Assembly (NCBI RefSeq): GCF_000719705.1
Contig: NZ_JOHO01000082.1
Location: forward strand, 1 to 21,902
Direction: 5' to 3'
Source: Streptomyces sp. NRRL S-350
GTDB lineage: Bacteria > Actinomycetota > Actinomycetes > Streptomycetales > Streptomycetaceae
DNA length: 21,902 nucleotides
Both the position numbers and the translations under genes were made by a program. The notes under the pieces were generated by a model. That model saw nothing but the letters and a program-made list of their open reading frames with translations. It did no database searches and was not told the DNA's origin. This document shows, in pieces, positions 15,242 to 21,902 of the stretch. The stretch's first letter is position 1, and each line of letters opens with the position of its first letter.

Positions 15242-15569
15242 CGTTGTGCGCTCTCCCTCAGCCAGCGGTCAGCTAGAACAGCTCCCCGTACCGATCTACC
15301 ACCTCAGCGTATAGGCCGGGCACCCCCGATGCCCGGCCGCGTGGGGCGCGCACAGGGGCGCGCGCCGCGCACGTGCGCCCACCCCTTATCCTTCGCATTG
15401 GCACCGCGCACAACCCCGCTCGGGCCACAGGGCAACGAAGCCCCCTTCTCTCAGCTCACCCGCTCCACCAGGGAGCCCCGCACCGCGGCCACCACCACAG
15501 CGCCTCAGGACGGGCGCGCCGGCACACCCCGCCGACCCCGGTGGCGCCCGGCCACAGGAGACCCCTGCC
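15242..15569. other. Divergent intergenic region with a hairpin
   Basis: There is no supported gene in these 328 bases between the acidic-protein gene and the MFS gene. The main structure is a perfect 9-bp inverted repeat, GGCCGGGCA (15314-15322) and TGCCCGGCC (15330-15338), with a 7-base loop and no T-run. In a divergent promoter region an operator or 5' leader hairpin is more likely than a terminator. TATCCT (15387-15392) is a possible -10 for the MFS gene, without a convincing -35. Confidence 0.5.
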
Positions 15570-16904
15570 ATGGCGGACCTCTCCCCCGCCGGCTCCGGCC
15601 TGCGCACCGCGCAGCTCGACGGACGCCGACTGTCGGAGGCCCTGCTTCCCCTGGAGCTCGCGCCCCGCGCCCAGCTCCAGCTCGCCGCGATCAGCCGCTG
15701 GAACGCGCTGCGCGGCATCCGCGTCGGCCTGGTGGCCGCCGCCCTGCTACTGATGCTGATCGGTGCCAACCTGGCGACGCCGATCTACCCGCTGCTGCAA
15801 CAGCGCCTCGGACTCGGCCCGCTCGACACCACGATCCTCTTCACGATCTACGTGTTCGCGCTGGTCCCGGTGCTGGCCGTGGTCGGCCACTGGTCCGACC
15901 ACCTCGGCCGCCGCGCGCTCATCCTGCCCGCCGTCGCCCTGGCCGCCGCCGGCGACGTCGTGTTCGCCACCTCCGGCAGCTTCTGGCAGCTGGCGATCGG
16001 CCGGGCCGTCCAAGGCATAGCCGTCGGCCTGTCCACCGGAGCCGCCGGAGCCGCCCTCGGCGACCTGCTGCCCGACCACCCGACACTCGCCGCCAAGCTC
16101 ACCCTGGCCTGCTCGGCCGGCGGCGTCGCGCTCGGCCCGATCGTCGGCGCCCTGCTGGCCGGCGGCTCCGACCCGCTGCTGACGCCGTTCCTGCTGCACG
16201 CCATCGCCCTGCTCGCGCTCTGCGTGCCGCTGGCCCTCGTGCACCCCCGGATGCCCGGCCGCAACCGGCCGCCGGCCGCCCCGCCCCGGATCACCACCCC
16301 GGCCCACCTGCGCCCCCAGCGGCTGCGACTGCCGCGCACCGGCCGCCGCGAGTTCCTGCTCGCCGCCGGCGCCGGCTTCATCTCGTACGGGGTCTTCGGC
16401 GTCTACCTCAGCCTGGCCCCGGCCTTCTCCGCCAAGCTGCTGCACACCCCCTCGCACCTGACCGGCGCGATCGTGGCCGCCCTGCTGCTCGGCTCCTCCG
16501 CCGCCGCCCAGCTGGTCGTTCCGCCGACCGCCGACCGCCTGGTCATCGCCCTCGGCATGACCGGCCTGGCCGCAGGCCTGGGCCTGGTCGTCGCCGCCGG
16601 GTACACCGGCACCCCGGCGCTGCTGTTCATCGGCAGCGTCCTCGGCGGCATCTGCCAGGGCGTGGCCTTCCGCTCCCTGTTCACCGGCGCCGTCGCCGCG
16701 ATGGACCCGGAACGCCGGGGCTCCGAACTGAGCGCCCTCTGGGTCATCGTCTACCTCGGCAGCTCGCTCCCCATCGTCATCGTCGGCGCCCTGGTCCAGC
16801 ACTACGGCCTCCTCCCCGCCGTCAGCGGCTTCGCCACCCTCGCCGCCGTCCTCTGCGCGGCCCTGGCCCTCGCCGTCGCCCGCAAGCCCAAGCGCACGGC
16901 CTGA
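15570..16904 (+). CDS. MFS transporter (drug-efflux type)
   Basis: This 444-residue integral membrane protein should use the proton gradient to move a small molecule, probably outward. An N-terminal cytoplasmic arm of about 50 residues precedes the first membrane helix (GLVAAALLLMLIGANLATPI, about 53-72). Further hydrophobic segments fit twelve helices. The MFS signature loop is GHWSDHLGRRA (about 106-116) between helices 2 and 3. The long central loop (about 225-265, Pro/Arg-rich) separates the two six-helix halves. ATG 15570 has AGGAG eleven bases upstream. It is monocistronic, with a strong hairpin 14 bases after the stop. The substrate cannot be inferred. Confidence 0.92.
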   Translation: MADLSPAGSGLRTAQLDGRRLSEALLPLELAPRAQLQLAAISRWNALRGIRVGLVAAALLLMLIGANLATPIYPLLQQRLGLGPLDTTILFTIYVFALVPVLAVVGHWSDHLGRRALILPAVALAAAGDVVFATSGSFWQLAIGRAVQGIAVGLSTGAAGAALGDLLPDHPTLAAKLTLACSAGGVALGPIVGALLAGGSDPLLTPFLLHAIALLALCVPLALVHPRMPGRNRPPAAPPRITTPAHLRPQRLRLPRTGRREFLLAAGAGFISYGVFGVYLSLAPAFSAKLLHTPSHLTGAIVAALLLGSSAAAQLVVPPTADRLVIALGMTGLAAGLGLVVAAGYTGTPALLFIGSVLGGICQGVAFRSLFTGAVAAMDPERRGSELSALWVIVYLGSSLPIVIVGALVQHYGLLPAVSGFATLAAVLCAALALAVARKPKRTA

Positions 16905-16917
16905 CCGGCACAACACA

Positions 16918-16965
16918 AACGCCGCTGCCCGGGACTCCTTTCGTGGAGTCCCGGGCAGCGGCGTT
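16918..16965. terminator. Very strong bidirectional terminator hairpin
   Basis: A perfect 21-bp stem (16918-16938 with 16945-16965; outer bases AACGCCGC, inner bases GGACTCC) closes on the 6-base loop TTTCGT. It lies between the convergent ends of the MFS gene (stop 16904) and the Uma2 gene (stop 16971). Starting with AA and ending with TT, it works equally well in both directions. Confidence 0.92.
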
Positions 16966-16970
16966 CTCGC

Positions 16971-17630
16971 CTAGGAACTCCAGGGTTTCCAGGCGTCAGT
17001 GACGATCTCGACATCGAACGGCTTCGGCAATCGAACGGACTCCCCGAACTTCCACTCGCCCAACACCTCGTACGTCCCCTCGCCTCGGTTCGGCTCACCG
17101 AACAACGTGACACCGGGCTGACGCGGGTCACGGTCCACCAGCAGGTAGTACGGCACACCTGTCCGCGCGTACCCGCTCCACTTGGTGGGCTTGACCTGGC
17201 GACCGAACACGGGCCGCCGGTCGTGACCGGCGTTGGACGAGGAGGTCACTTCGACTACCAGCGCCAGATCGTTCGGGTGGAGGTGCAGAACGTCCTCCGC
17301 ACGCTTCTCCGCGTCGATGTCTTTCTGCACGACGACCATGTCGGGGACATAGCCATCCCCGATCTCGACCAGGTCCAGGTTGATGGCCTGCAGGGCTCGC
17401 CACTGGAAGCCGTCGTCCGTGAACCATGCACGCTCGAAGCCCCGCTGGACATCCGACAGGATTCCCCCATGGGCATAAACCGGCGCCGGTGACACGACGA
17501 TCTCCCCTCCGATCACCTCAACCCGGGTGCCGTCGTCCGGAAGCCGGAGATACTCGCCTAGTTCTCCCCGAACCCACATGGCGTACGGCGAGTCAGGCAA
17601 GAGCAACTGCGCGAACGCAACCACCGACAT
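16971..17630 (-). CDS. Uma2 family protein (PD-(D/E)XK nuclease fold)
   Basis: This 219-residue protein belongs to the Uma2 family, whose members have the restriction-endonuclease-like fold; cellular roles are mostly unknown. Conserved parts are RVEVIGGEIVVSPAPVYAHG (about 36-55), VPDMVVV with Asp97, LALVVEVTSSSN with Glu127, then GHDRRP and YARTGVPYYLLVDRDP. Asp97 and Glu127 are the expected metal-binding residues. The stretch between the DR element and the YA element is longer than I expect, so the catalytic lysine is uncertain (Lys147 or Lys150). ATG 17630 has GGAG seven bases upstream; an in-frame upstream start at 17810 has no support. A TATATC hexamer (17685-17680) is a possible -10. 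Uma2 genes occur in many copies in Streptomyces. Confidence 0.88.
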   Translation of the reverse strand: MSVVAFAQLLLPDSPYAMWVRGELGEYLRLPDDGTRVEVIGGEIVVSPAPVYAHGGILSDVQRGFERAWFTDDGFQWRALQAINLDLVEIGDGYVPDMVVVQKDIDAEKRAEDVLHLHPNDLALVVEVTSSSNAGHDRRPVFGRQVKPTKWSGYARTGVPYYLLVDRDPRQPGVTLFGEPNRGEGTYEVLGEWKFGESVRLPKPFDVEIVTDAWKPWSS

Positions 17631-17862
17631 GACTTCGCTCCCTCCAAGGTCGCGGCACCAGCCTGGCCGCCCGCTCGCAGATATACCACTGCCGCACAAC
17701 CATTCCCTCGAAGGAGCGGTTTGCGCGGCAGCAGATTGACGAAAGGAATCTCCCGATACGACGAGCTCAGCCCCCTTGCCGAGCCCCGCCAATGGGCTGC
17801 CAGCCGGCATGCTACGCCTGCTCGAAACAGCCGCCCGCAGCTCACAGTTGGCCCCGCTGGGC

Positions 17863-17878
17863 GGCTCCCCGTGGAGCC
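17863..17878 (-). terminator. Small hairpin downstream of Nudix gene
   Basis: GGCTCC (17863-17868) and GGAGCC (17873-17878) form a perfect 6-bp stem with loop CCGT, 10 bases beyond the Nudix stop codon. It is short and has no T-run, so it is a weak terminator candidate. Confidence 0.4.
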
Positions 17879-17888
17879 TCTGCCTTGG

Positions 17889-18302
17889 TCAGGCAGTGAG
17901 CGCAATGTCCAGGTACGCCTGCACCGGCTCGAAGAGCCCGTACGGCACATACTCGGGGATCTCGGCGAGGGCCACCCACGCGAGCTGGTCCAGCTCCTCC
18001 GTGTCGACCACCTCGGCGCTGCCGCTGACGGCCTCGCAGGCCGTGTACGACATCAGCCGACCGGTCTTCGGATGCACCCGCTCACCCAGGAGCTTGACGG
18101 CGGCCACACCCAGCCCGGTCTCCTCCGCCGTCTCACGGACAGCCGCCTCCTCGGGCGACTCGCCGGCCTCGATCTCACCGGCCGGGAACTGCCAGGAAAG
18201 CTGGCCCTCGCTCACCCGTCGCCTCACCATCAGGACACTGCCTTCGTGGACCACGATCGCGGCAGCAATGCCCGGGCGTTCCTCCGCAGTCTGCTGTGTC
18301 AC
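17889..18302 (-). CDS. Nudix hydrolase
   Basis: This 137-residue protein hydrolyses a nucleoside diphosphate linked to another moiety. The Nudix box is complete at residues 42-64 (GEIEAGE, then RETAEETGL), following VLMVRRRVSEGQLSWQFPAG, an MTH1/MutT-like lead-in. The start is GTG 18302, with GGAGGAG five bases upstream. This GTG overlaps the stop of a degraded upstream reading frame (GTGA), so the gene was once translationally coupled to it. The substrate is unknown (oxidised nucleotides, NDP-sugars and others are possible). A small hairpin follows the stop. Confidence 0.93.
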   Translation of the reverse strand: MTQQTAEERPGIAAAIVVHEGSVLMVRRRVSEGQLSWQFPAGEIEAGESPEEAAVRETAEETGLGVAAVKLLGERVHPKTGRLMSYTACEAVSGSAEVVDTEELDQLAWVALAEIPEYVPYGLFEPVQAYLDIALTA

Positions 18303-18527
18303 GTCTGCTCCTCCAGGGCGGCCAGGATGGGTGGGAAATCGTATCGGCGTCGATGAAGCGGGCCACCGACTTTCGAGGAACCAGTGGCCCGTCGACGTTC
18401 TCGACAACGTCGCTGTTGATTGCCGAGGCTCCTGCGGACGGCACAGTGCCCCGGTCTCGTCCAGCGTCTCCCGGACGGTCGCGGTCTCCGGCTTCGGACA
18501 GGAGCCACACAGCAGCTCGTTGACCAA
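18299..18527 (-). pseudogene. Frameshifted small gene coupled to the Nudix gene
   Basis: Coding character switches frame twice here. From 18527 one frame reads VNELLCGSCPKPETATVRET and onward to GALCRP, with very high GC at third positions. A second frame continues near 18430 with NVDGPLVPRKSVARFIDADT, and a third ends YDFPPILAALEEQT followed by TGA at 18301-18299. Both switches have the sign of a one-base loss. The joined product would be about 80 residues, with a C-x2-C and a later Cys like a small zinc-binding protein. The stop overlaps the Nudix GTG, as in an intact operon. I do not recognise the family. Decay is most likely, though assembly error is possible because the contig also retains adapters. 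The start (TTG 18527 or earlier) is uncertain. Confidence 0.6.
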
Positions 18528-18608
18528 AGCTCCGTGGAACCGAAGCCCGCCCGCCCAAGTGAGCGGGTACCTTCCGAGTACGGCCGTGCACCCGGAAGGG
18601 AACCAGGG

Positions 18609-19814
18609 ATGACGCAGTGGACCGACTACACCACAGGCGAGCGCATCAAACTTCTCCGCGGGCCGGACATGACCCAGGAACAGCTTGCCGAAGCCGCCAG
18701 CCTGTCGGTGGCGACGATCCGCAAGGCAGAACGCAACCTCGGCGGCAGCCTTCAGACACTGCTGCGAATCTCAGCCGCGCTGCACACCGACGTGTCGGTG
18801 ATCCTCGGCCAACAGGCTCCCCGCCGCGCGATGCACGGCACCGACCGGGCGATGATGCGCGAACTGTCCCGCACCGTCCACGACACCGCCGCCGGCGTCG
18901 GCGTCGATGTGCAGCCCCCCAGCCCGGCCGAACTCACGACCGGACTCGCCGCCGCCTGGGCGGCCTACCGGTCCGGCGACTACGTGGGCGCCGGAGTGCG
19001 CGTCGCCCCGGCTCTGCGTGAGGCTGCGGCCGCATGGAAGGCCGCTCCGGTCGACCAAAAAAGTGCGGCGGCGGGCATCCTCGCGGACGCTTACCGGCTC
19101 GCCGCCTACGTGGCGAACCAGTTCGGCGCCCGCGATCTCGCGTACGCCGGAATCGGACACGCACAACACCAGGCCGACTACGCCGGGGACACCGTCCGCT
19201 CGGCCATGATCGCGTCCGGCCGGTCGTGGATCTACGTGCGGGATGCCCGGCTCGACCAGGCGGAGGGGACCGCCCGCATGTCGTACGAGGCCATCGAACC
19301 CAGGTACGGAGATCGGGATCTCGGCATGCTCGCCACCTACGGATGGCACGTGACCTTCGCGGCCGTCGTCGCTGCCCGAAAGGGGGATGTGGATGGCGCC
19401 GACGATCTGCTGTCGCAGGGGCTCGCGGTAGCGGCCCGGATGGGCAGGGACGTCCTGGTGAACGGCACGGCGTTCGGACCGGCGACGGTCACCGCCCAGG
19501 CGATCGGAATCTCCGTCTCAACCGGTCGGCCAGGCAAGGCGCTCGGCCTGTTCCAGTCGATCGGCGACACGAGCTCGCTCACCCCATCCACGCGTAACCG
19601 GATGCTGCTGGACGTAGCACTCGCCCAAGCCGAGACCCGGCAGTCCGACACCGCCCTGGACACTCTGCTTGAGGTGTGCTCGGCCGCGCCTGGTTGGGCT
19701 CGGCATCAGGGATTGCCGGGGGTGATCGCGCAGAAGGCGAGCGCGGGTAGCGCCACCACGGCCAAGTTGCGCAAGCTCGCATCGATCCTGGGAACATCCG
19801 TGATCATCAGCTGA
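18609..19814 (+). CDS. XRE-type regulator with TPR-like helical domain
   Basis: This 401-residue protein has an N-terminal Cro/CI helix-turn-helix (about 8-66: GERIKLLRGPDMTQEQLAEA, then SLSVATIRKAERNLG and LLRISAALHTDVSVILG). A long all-helical region (about 100-395) resembles the TPR-like sensor domains of Streptomyces regulators that bind a peptide or small ligand. The start ATG 18609 follows GAAGGGA at suitable distance; an upstream extension to 18420 is spurious, as it overlaps the opposite-strand pseudogene. The stop is followed two bases later by a palindromic hairpin. Such genes are frequent in accessory regions of actinomycete chromosomes and integrative elements. The target is unknown. 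Confidence 0.88.
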   Translation: MTQWTDYTTGERIKLLRGPDMTQEQLAEAASLSVATIRKAERNLGGSLQTLLRISAALHTDVSVILGQQAPRRAMHGTDRAMMRELSRTVHDTAAGVGVDVQPPSPAELTTGLAAAWAAYRSGDYVGAGVRVAPALREAAAAWKAAPVDQKSAAAGILADAYRLAAYVANQFGARDLAYAGIGHAQHQADYAGDTVRSAMIASGRSWIYVRDARLDQAEGTARMSYEAIEPRYGDRDLGMLATYGWHVTFAAVVAARKGDVDGADDLLSQGLAVAARMGRDVLVNGTAFGPATVTAQAIGISVSTGRPGKALGLFQSIGDTSSLTPSTRNRMLLDVALAQAETRQSDTALDTLLEVCSAAPGWARHQGLPGVIAQKASAGSATTAKLRKLASILGTSVIIS

Positions 19815-19815
19815 G

Positions 19816-19838
19816 GAGTGATACGAGGCGTATCACTC
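19816..19838. terminator. 10-bp palindromic hairpin after xre-type gene
   Basis: GAGTGATACG (19816-19825) and CGTATCACTC (19829-19838) form a perfect 10-bp inverted repeat around AGG, two bases after the XRE-type stop codon. It is A+T-richer than its surroundings and has no T-run. It could terminate transcription. Its shape (two half-sites one turn apart) equally suits an operator for a helix-turn-helix dimer, possibly the protein encoded just upstream. Confidence 0.6.
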
Positions 19839-20363
19839 GGTGCCAGTACGACTTCAAGAAGTGACACATGGCATCTGTTCACGGAAATCAGCAACGCCGG
19901 GACAGTAAGCACATGCTGACGCCTCATCATCAGCGCCCGACGCGCTCAAGCCTTCCGGTCGCCCTTTTCAGCCCAGCGAAGAATCCCGTCGCCAGCCGCA
20001 CGGTCCGCGCCGAACTCATCGATCGGACGGCTCCGCTTCCCTGCCGGTGCTCATCGATGCCGGACCTGGCGCCGCATCCGGTCAAGGGCACACCCTGGTT
20101 AACCGGCTCACCGATCGATAATGGGGCGTGGCTGTCTGTGACGAGGCGGGTCCCGGCGAGGTCCAGGGCTCGCAGGTCGGCGTCGCCTTACCCACGACGG
20201 CTCCACCGAGGACCAACCCCAACCGTCCACCGCCGCATCCTGGCTCGGCCACTGGCCACGCGGCATCCTGGCCTCGCTCATCTGACACCGGCCCGCGCGA
20301 GTTGTTCCGCTGCCCGTGATGGGGGCAGCGCCGCGTCTGACCCCGTTCACGTAGGAGACCTCC
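19839..20363. other. Gene-poor region with lowered coding signal
   Basis: No intact gene is supported here. The 302-residue open frame from 19868 is arginine-rich, lacks a ribosome binding site and overlaps the next real gene. The palindrome ACTTCAAGAAGT sits at 19851-19862. The segment 20026-20285 carries remnants of coding sequence described separately. GATAAT (20117-20122) could be a -10 but lies inside the remnant. Confidence 0.5.
20026..20285 (+). pseudogene. Probable remnant of an RsbW-like ATP-binding protein gene
   Basis: One frame reads PVLIDAGPGAASGQGHTLVN, then RLTDR, then TAA (20119-20121), then WGVAVCDEAGPGE to about 20190. Ignoring the TAA, this resembles the C-terminal end of Streptomyces anti-sigma-factor-kinase-like ATP-binding proteins, which read roughly GxGLxLVxxLADRWGV followed by a glycine-rich turn. 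From about 20187 a different frame, with strongly GC-biased third positions, continues HDGSTEDQPQPSTAASWLGH to a TGA at 20283-20285. The N-terminal ATP-binding core is missing. The identification depends on a short motif, and the internal stop and frame change argue for a dead gene. Confidence 0.45.
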
Positions 20364-20717
20364 ATGGCTGCTGCGCCGCCGCAAAGCCCCCACCCGGTCA
20401 CACCTCGGCTGCCGGCCGGCTCGACATTCGACCAGGAGCTGTGCGAGCTCGTGCTCGACACCGCACCCCGCCTGTTCGCCGTCGTCCAGGTCTGGGGCGA
20501 GGGGCCCCCGGACGTCGACGGGTGGGTCGCGGCCTGGGGGGTCGCCGACCACAGCGGGCGAACGCACGTGATGAGCGTCGACGGGCAGGCGCGAATGACC
20601 CTCACGTCTCCCGATCGGGCCCTGCGCCATTTCACCGGGCGACCGGGGATCACCGCACGGCTGGTCTGGCTCGCACAGCCGAGTGCGGCCGCAATGGATC
20701 AGGCCGGAGCCGCCTGA
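20364..20717 (+). CDS. Small hypothetical protein, 117 residues
   Basis: I do not recognise a family for this gene, but it is well supported. ATG 20364 has AGGAG (20353-20357) six bases upstream, and codon use fits a high-GC actinomycete. There is no signal peptide or membrane segment. After a proline-rich start, the protein appears as a compact alpha/beta unit (FDQELCELVLDTAPRLFAVV, then VDGWVAAWGVADHSGRTHVM, then ITARLVWLAQ). Its position between the XRE-type regulator and the winged-helix/zinc-ribbon protein suggests an accessory-region gene, possibly co-transcribed with the latter (163 bases apart to its ATG). Confidence 0.75.
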   Translation: MAAAPPQSPHPVTPRLPAGSTFDQELCELVLDTAPRLFAVVQVWGEGPPDVDGWVAAWGVADHSGRTHVMSVDGQARMTLTSPDRALRHFTGRPGITARLVWLAQPSAAAMDQAGAA

Positions 20718-20880
20718 CCCTTCCTTGCGGCTGCGTCAGTGCACAGGTCTCGCACTGTATTGCCGCGAAGACCTAACGGTGCGTCAAGTGGCGTGGTACG
20801 TTCCGTAGTCCAACCGAAAACAGGTGACCCCGGCAGCGCGCCAACGCTCCGGGGTCCGGCAACAGGAGCCAACACTCCCG

Positions 20881-21774
20881 ATGCGCGTCCATCGTAGCGC
20901 CCACGTGCGCAACTTCACCGTGCTGCCCAACGCCCTACTCCAGTACCGGCGGTTGAGTTACACCGCCCGAGGCCTGCTCGCGGACCTCCTCTCCCGCCCC
21001 GACGGCTGGCGCGAGGACGGACGGCACATGGCCGACAGCAGCCCGCAGGGGCGCGGCGCCGTCCGCAAGGCGTTGAAGGAACTGACCGACGCGGGTTACT
21101 ACCGGGTCGAGAAGATCCGGATGCCCGACGGCACGATCCGCTCCGAGACCCACGTCTACGACACCCCTCACCTCGCGCCGCCGGGTGCCACCCGTCCGGC
21201 GCCCGGTGAAGCGGCAACCGGCCTTTCTGGCAGCCACGTTGTAAAGAAACGGCACCAAGAACCCTCCCTCCCCGTGAGTCCGGCCGAGGAAGGCGCCCCG
21301 GGAGGAGGAACGGCACCGCCCGACAGTGAAGCGGTCCGCGAAGCGGCAGCCGCGCTGTTCCGTGCGATCCGCCCCGAGCCCCGGCTGCGCCTGGGCGAGG
21401 CCGAAGCCGCCGGACTCGCGCCCCTCGTCGCGCAGTGGCTTGCGCGCGGCGCGACCCCCACTGACCTCGCGAACGCCCTGCTGCCGGGCCTGCCCACCCC
21501 GGTGCACTCGGCGGCCGCCGTGCTCCGCTACCGCCTGGAGCACAAGATGCCGCCCGCCCGGCCCGCCGAACGGCCTCCGGCCCGGTACGCCGAGTGCGCC
21601 GAGTGCCATGACCCCGTGCCCCGACCGGGTATCTGCCGACCGTGCGCCGGCCTGGCCACCCGAACCCCCACGGTCGGCCAGGGCGCGGACGTGGCAGCCG
21701 CAGGTGCCGCCCGAGTCAGAACTGCCCTGCGCTCCGCGATGACCGGCAGTGGGCCTGCACGCGTCGCAGCCTGA
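20881..21774 (+). CDS. Winged-helix DNA-binding protein with C-terminal zinc-ribbon-like motif
   Basis: This 297-residue protein begins MRVHRSAHVRNFTVLPNALL, a start shared by a common actinomycete helix-turn-helix group. The N-terminal domain (about 1-100) has LSYTARGLLADLLSRPDGW, SPQGRGAVRKALKELTDAGY and a beta wing YRVEKIRMPDG, a replication-initiator-like or MarR-like winged helix. A Pro/Ala/Gly-rich linker and a helical segment (about 150-225) follow. The C-terminus has CAECHDPVPRPGICRPC, a four-cysteine CX2C...CX2C ribbon. ATG 20881 has AGGAG 12 bases upstream, rather far; GTG 20824 would add 19 residues with a weaker site. The function is unknown. The gene is complete, ending 74 bases before the adapter. 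Confidence 0.82.
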   Translation: MRVHRSAHVRNFTVLPNALLQYRRLSYTARGLLADLLSRPDGWREDGRHMADSSPQGRGAVRKALKELTDAGYYRVEKIRMPDGTIRSETHVYDTPHLAPPGATRPAPGEAATGLSGSHVVKKRHQEPSLPVSPAEEGAPGGGTAPPDSEAVREAAAALFRAIRPEPRLRLGEAEAAGLAPLVAQWLARGATPTDLANALLPGLPTPVHSAAAVLRYRLEHKMPPARPAERPPARYAECAECHDPVPRPGICRPCAGLATRTPTVGQGADVAAAGAARVRTALRSAMTGSGPARVAA

Positions 21775-21848
21775 GACTGGCTCTTCTACCAGCCCGAAGG
21801 GGCTCCAGCGGGGACACTTCCGGCAGGTGTCTCGCCCTACTCCCACAG

Positions 21849-21902
21849 CTGTCTCTTATACACATCTGACGCTGCCGACGAAGAGGATAGTGTAGATCTC
21901 GG
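21849..21902. other. Nextera i5 adapter (non-genomic)
   Basis: The Tn5 mosaic end (21849-21867), the read-1 linker (21868-21881), the index AGAGGATA (21882-21889) and the P5 tail (21890-21902) are present in reverse-complement orientation. A reading frame into it gives the contaminant peptide SLIHI. This is library sequence, so the contig's real right end is 21848. Confidence 0.98.

Noticed and set aside
18430..18527. RETLDETG read as a second, degraded Nudix box
   Set aside because: The upstream glycine and glutamate of a Nudix box are missing and the segment sits between cysteines that look like a small zinc-binding protein. The resemblance is probably chance.
20018..20119. Three ATCGAT hexamers as operator repeats
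   Set aside because: They occur in drifting former coding sequence with irregular spacing (35 and 61 bases) and share little flanking sequence.
20082..20653. Two overlapping minus-strand frames of 181-182 residues
   Set aside because: They are antisense to the 117-residue gene, with no start signals or recognisable domains.
19868..20776. 302-residue plus-strand open frame
   Set aside because: It is arginine-rich, has no ribosome binding site, overlaps the well-supported gene at 20364 and crosses the remnant in another frame.

Overview
The window reads as one assembled contig from a high-GC actinomycete, most likely Streptomyces or Kitasatospora. Nearly every gene has GC-rich third codon positions, GTG starts are frequent, and the gene families are typical of that group (PucR-regulated proline catabolism, a secreted six-cysteine SGNH lipase, a Tat-exported PhoX-type protein, Uma2, an XRE-TPR regulator). 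Both ends are sequencing adapter, not genome: bases 1-55 are the Nextera i7 arm and 21849-21902 the Nextera i5 arm. The genomic DNA is therefore 56-21848, and it is cut at both ends.

Layout. 56-3131: the 3' part of a TerD-type gene, a secreted SGNH/GDSL lipase behind a long inverted repeat, a degenerate 15-bp tandem repeat, a GNAT acetyltransferase, and a convergent RraA-like gene. 3132-9963: the proline catabolism locus. On the minus strand pruA (P5C/glutamate semialdehyde dehydrogenase) is followed by proline dehydrogenase and a terminator. Upstream on the same strand is a translationally coupled padR/flavin monooxygenase pair. Divergent from that is a PucR-type activator, probably the pathway regulator. 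The PadR/monooxygenase pair lies exactly between pruA and pucR, and a 30-bp motif occurs in the same orientation on both sides of it (6206-6235 and 8287-8316). This is the most interesting regulatory structure I see. 9979-16965: a PhoX-type secreted protein, a gene of unknown function, a VOC/glyoxalase-fold protein, a large very acidic protein of unknown function and an MFS exporter closed by a 21-bp perfect hairpin.

16971-21848 looks accessory. It holds a Uma2 protein, a Nudix hydrolase coupled to a frameshifted upstream gene, an XRE-TPR regulator followed by a palindromic hairpin, a probable remnant of an RsbW-like ATP-binding protein gene, a small unknown gene, and a winged-helix protein with a C-terminal zinc-ribbon-like motif. 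Another gene scrap, the C-terminus of a Uma2 gene, lies at 3163-3316.

The genes that clearly work together are pruA, proline dehydrogenase and pucR (proline to glutamate), and padR with the monooxygenase (a regulated oxidation of unknown substrate). I found no tRNA, rRNA, CRISPR array or intact transposase. I do not see a clear novel multi-gene defence or biosynthetic system. The best leads are the split pruA/pucR control region, the PadR operator-promoter, and the decaying genes of the right-hand region.
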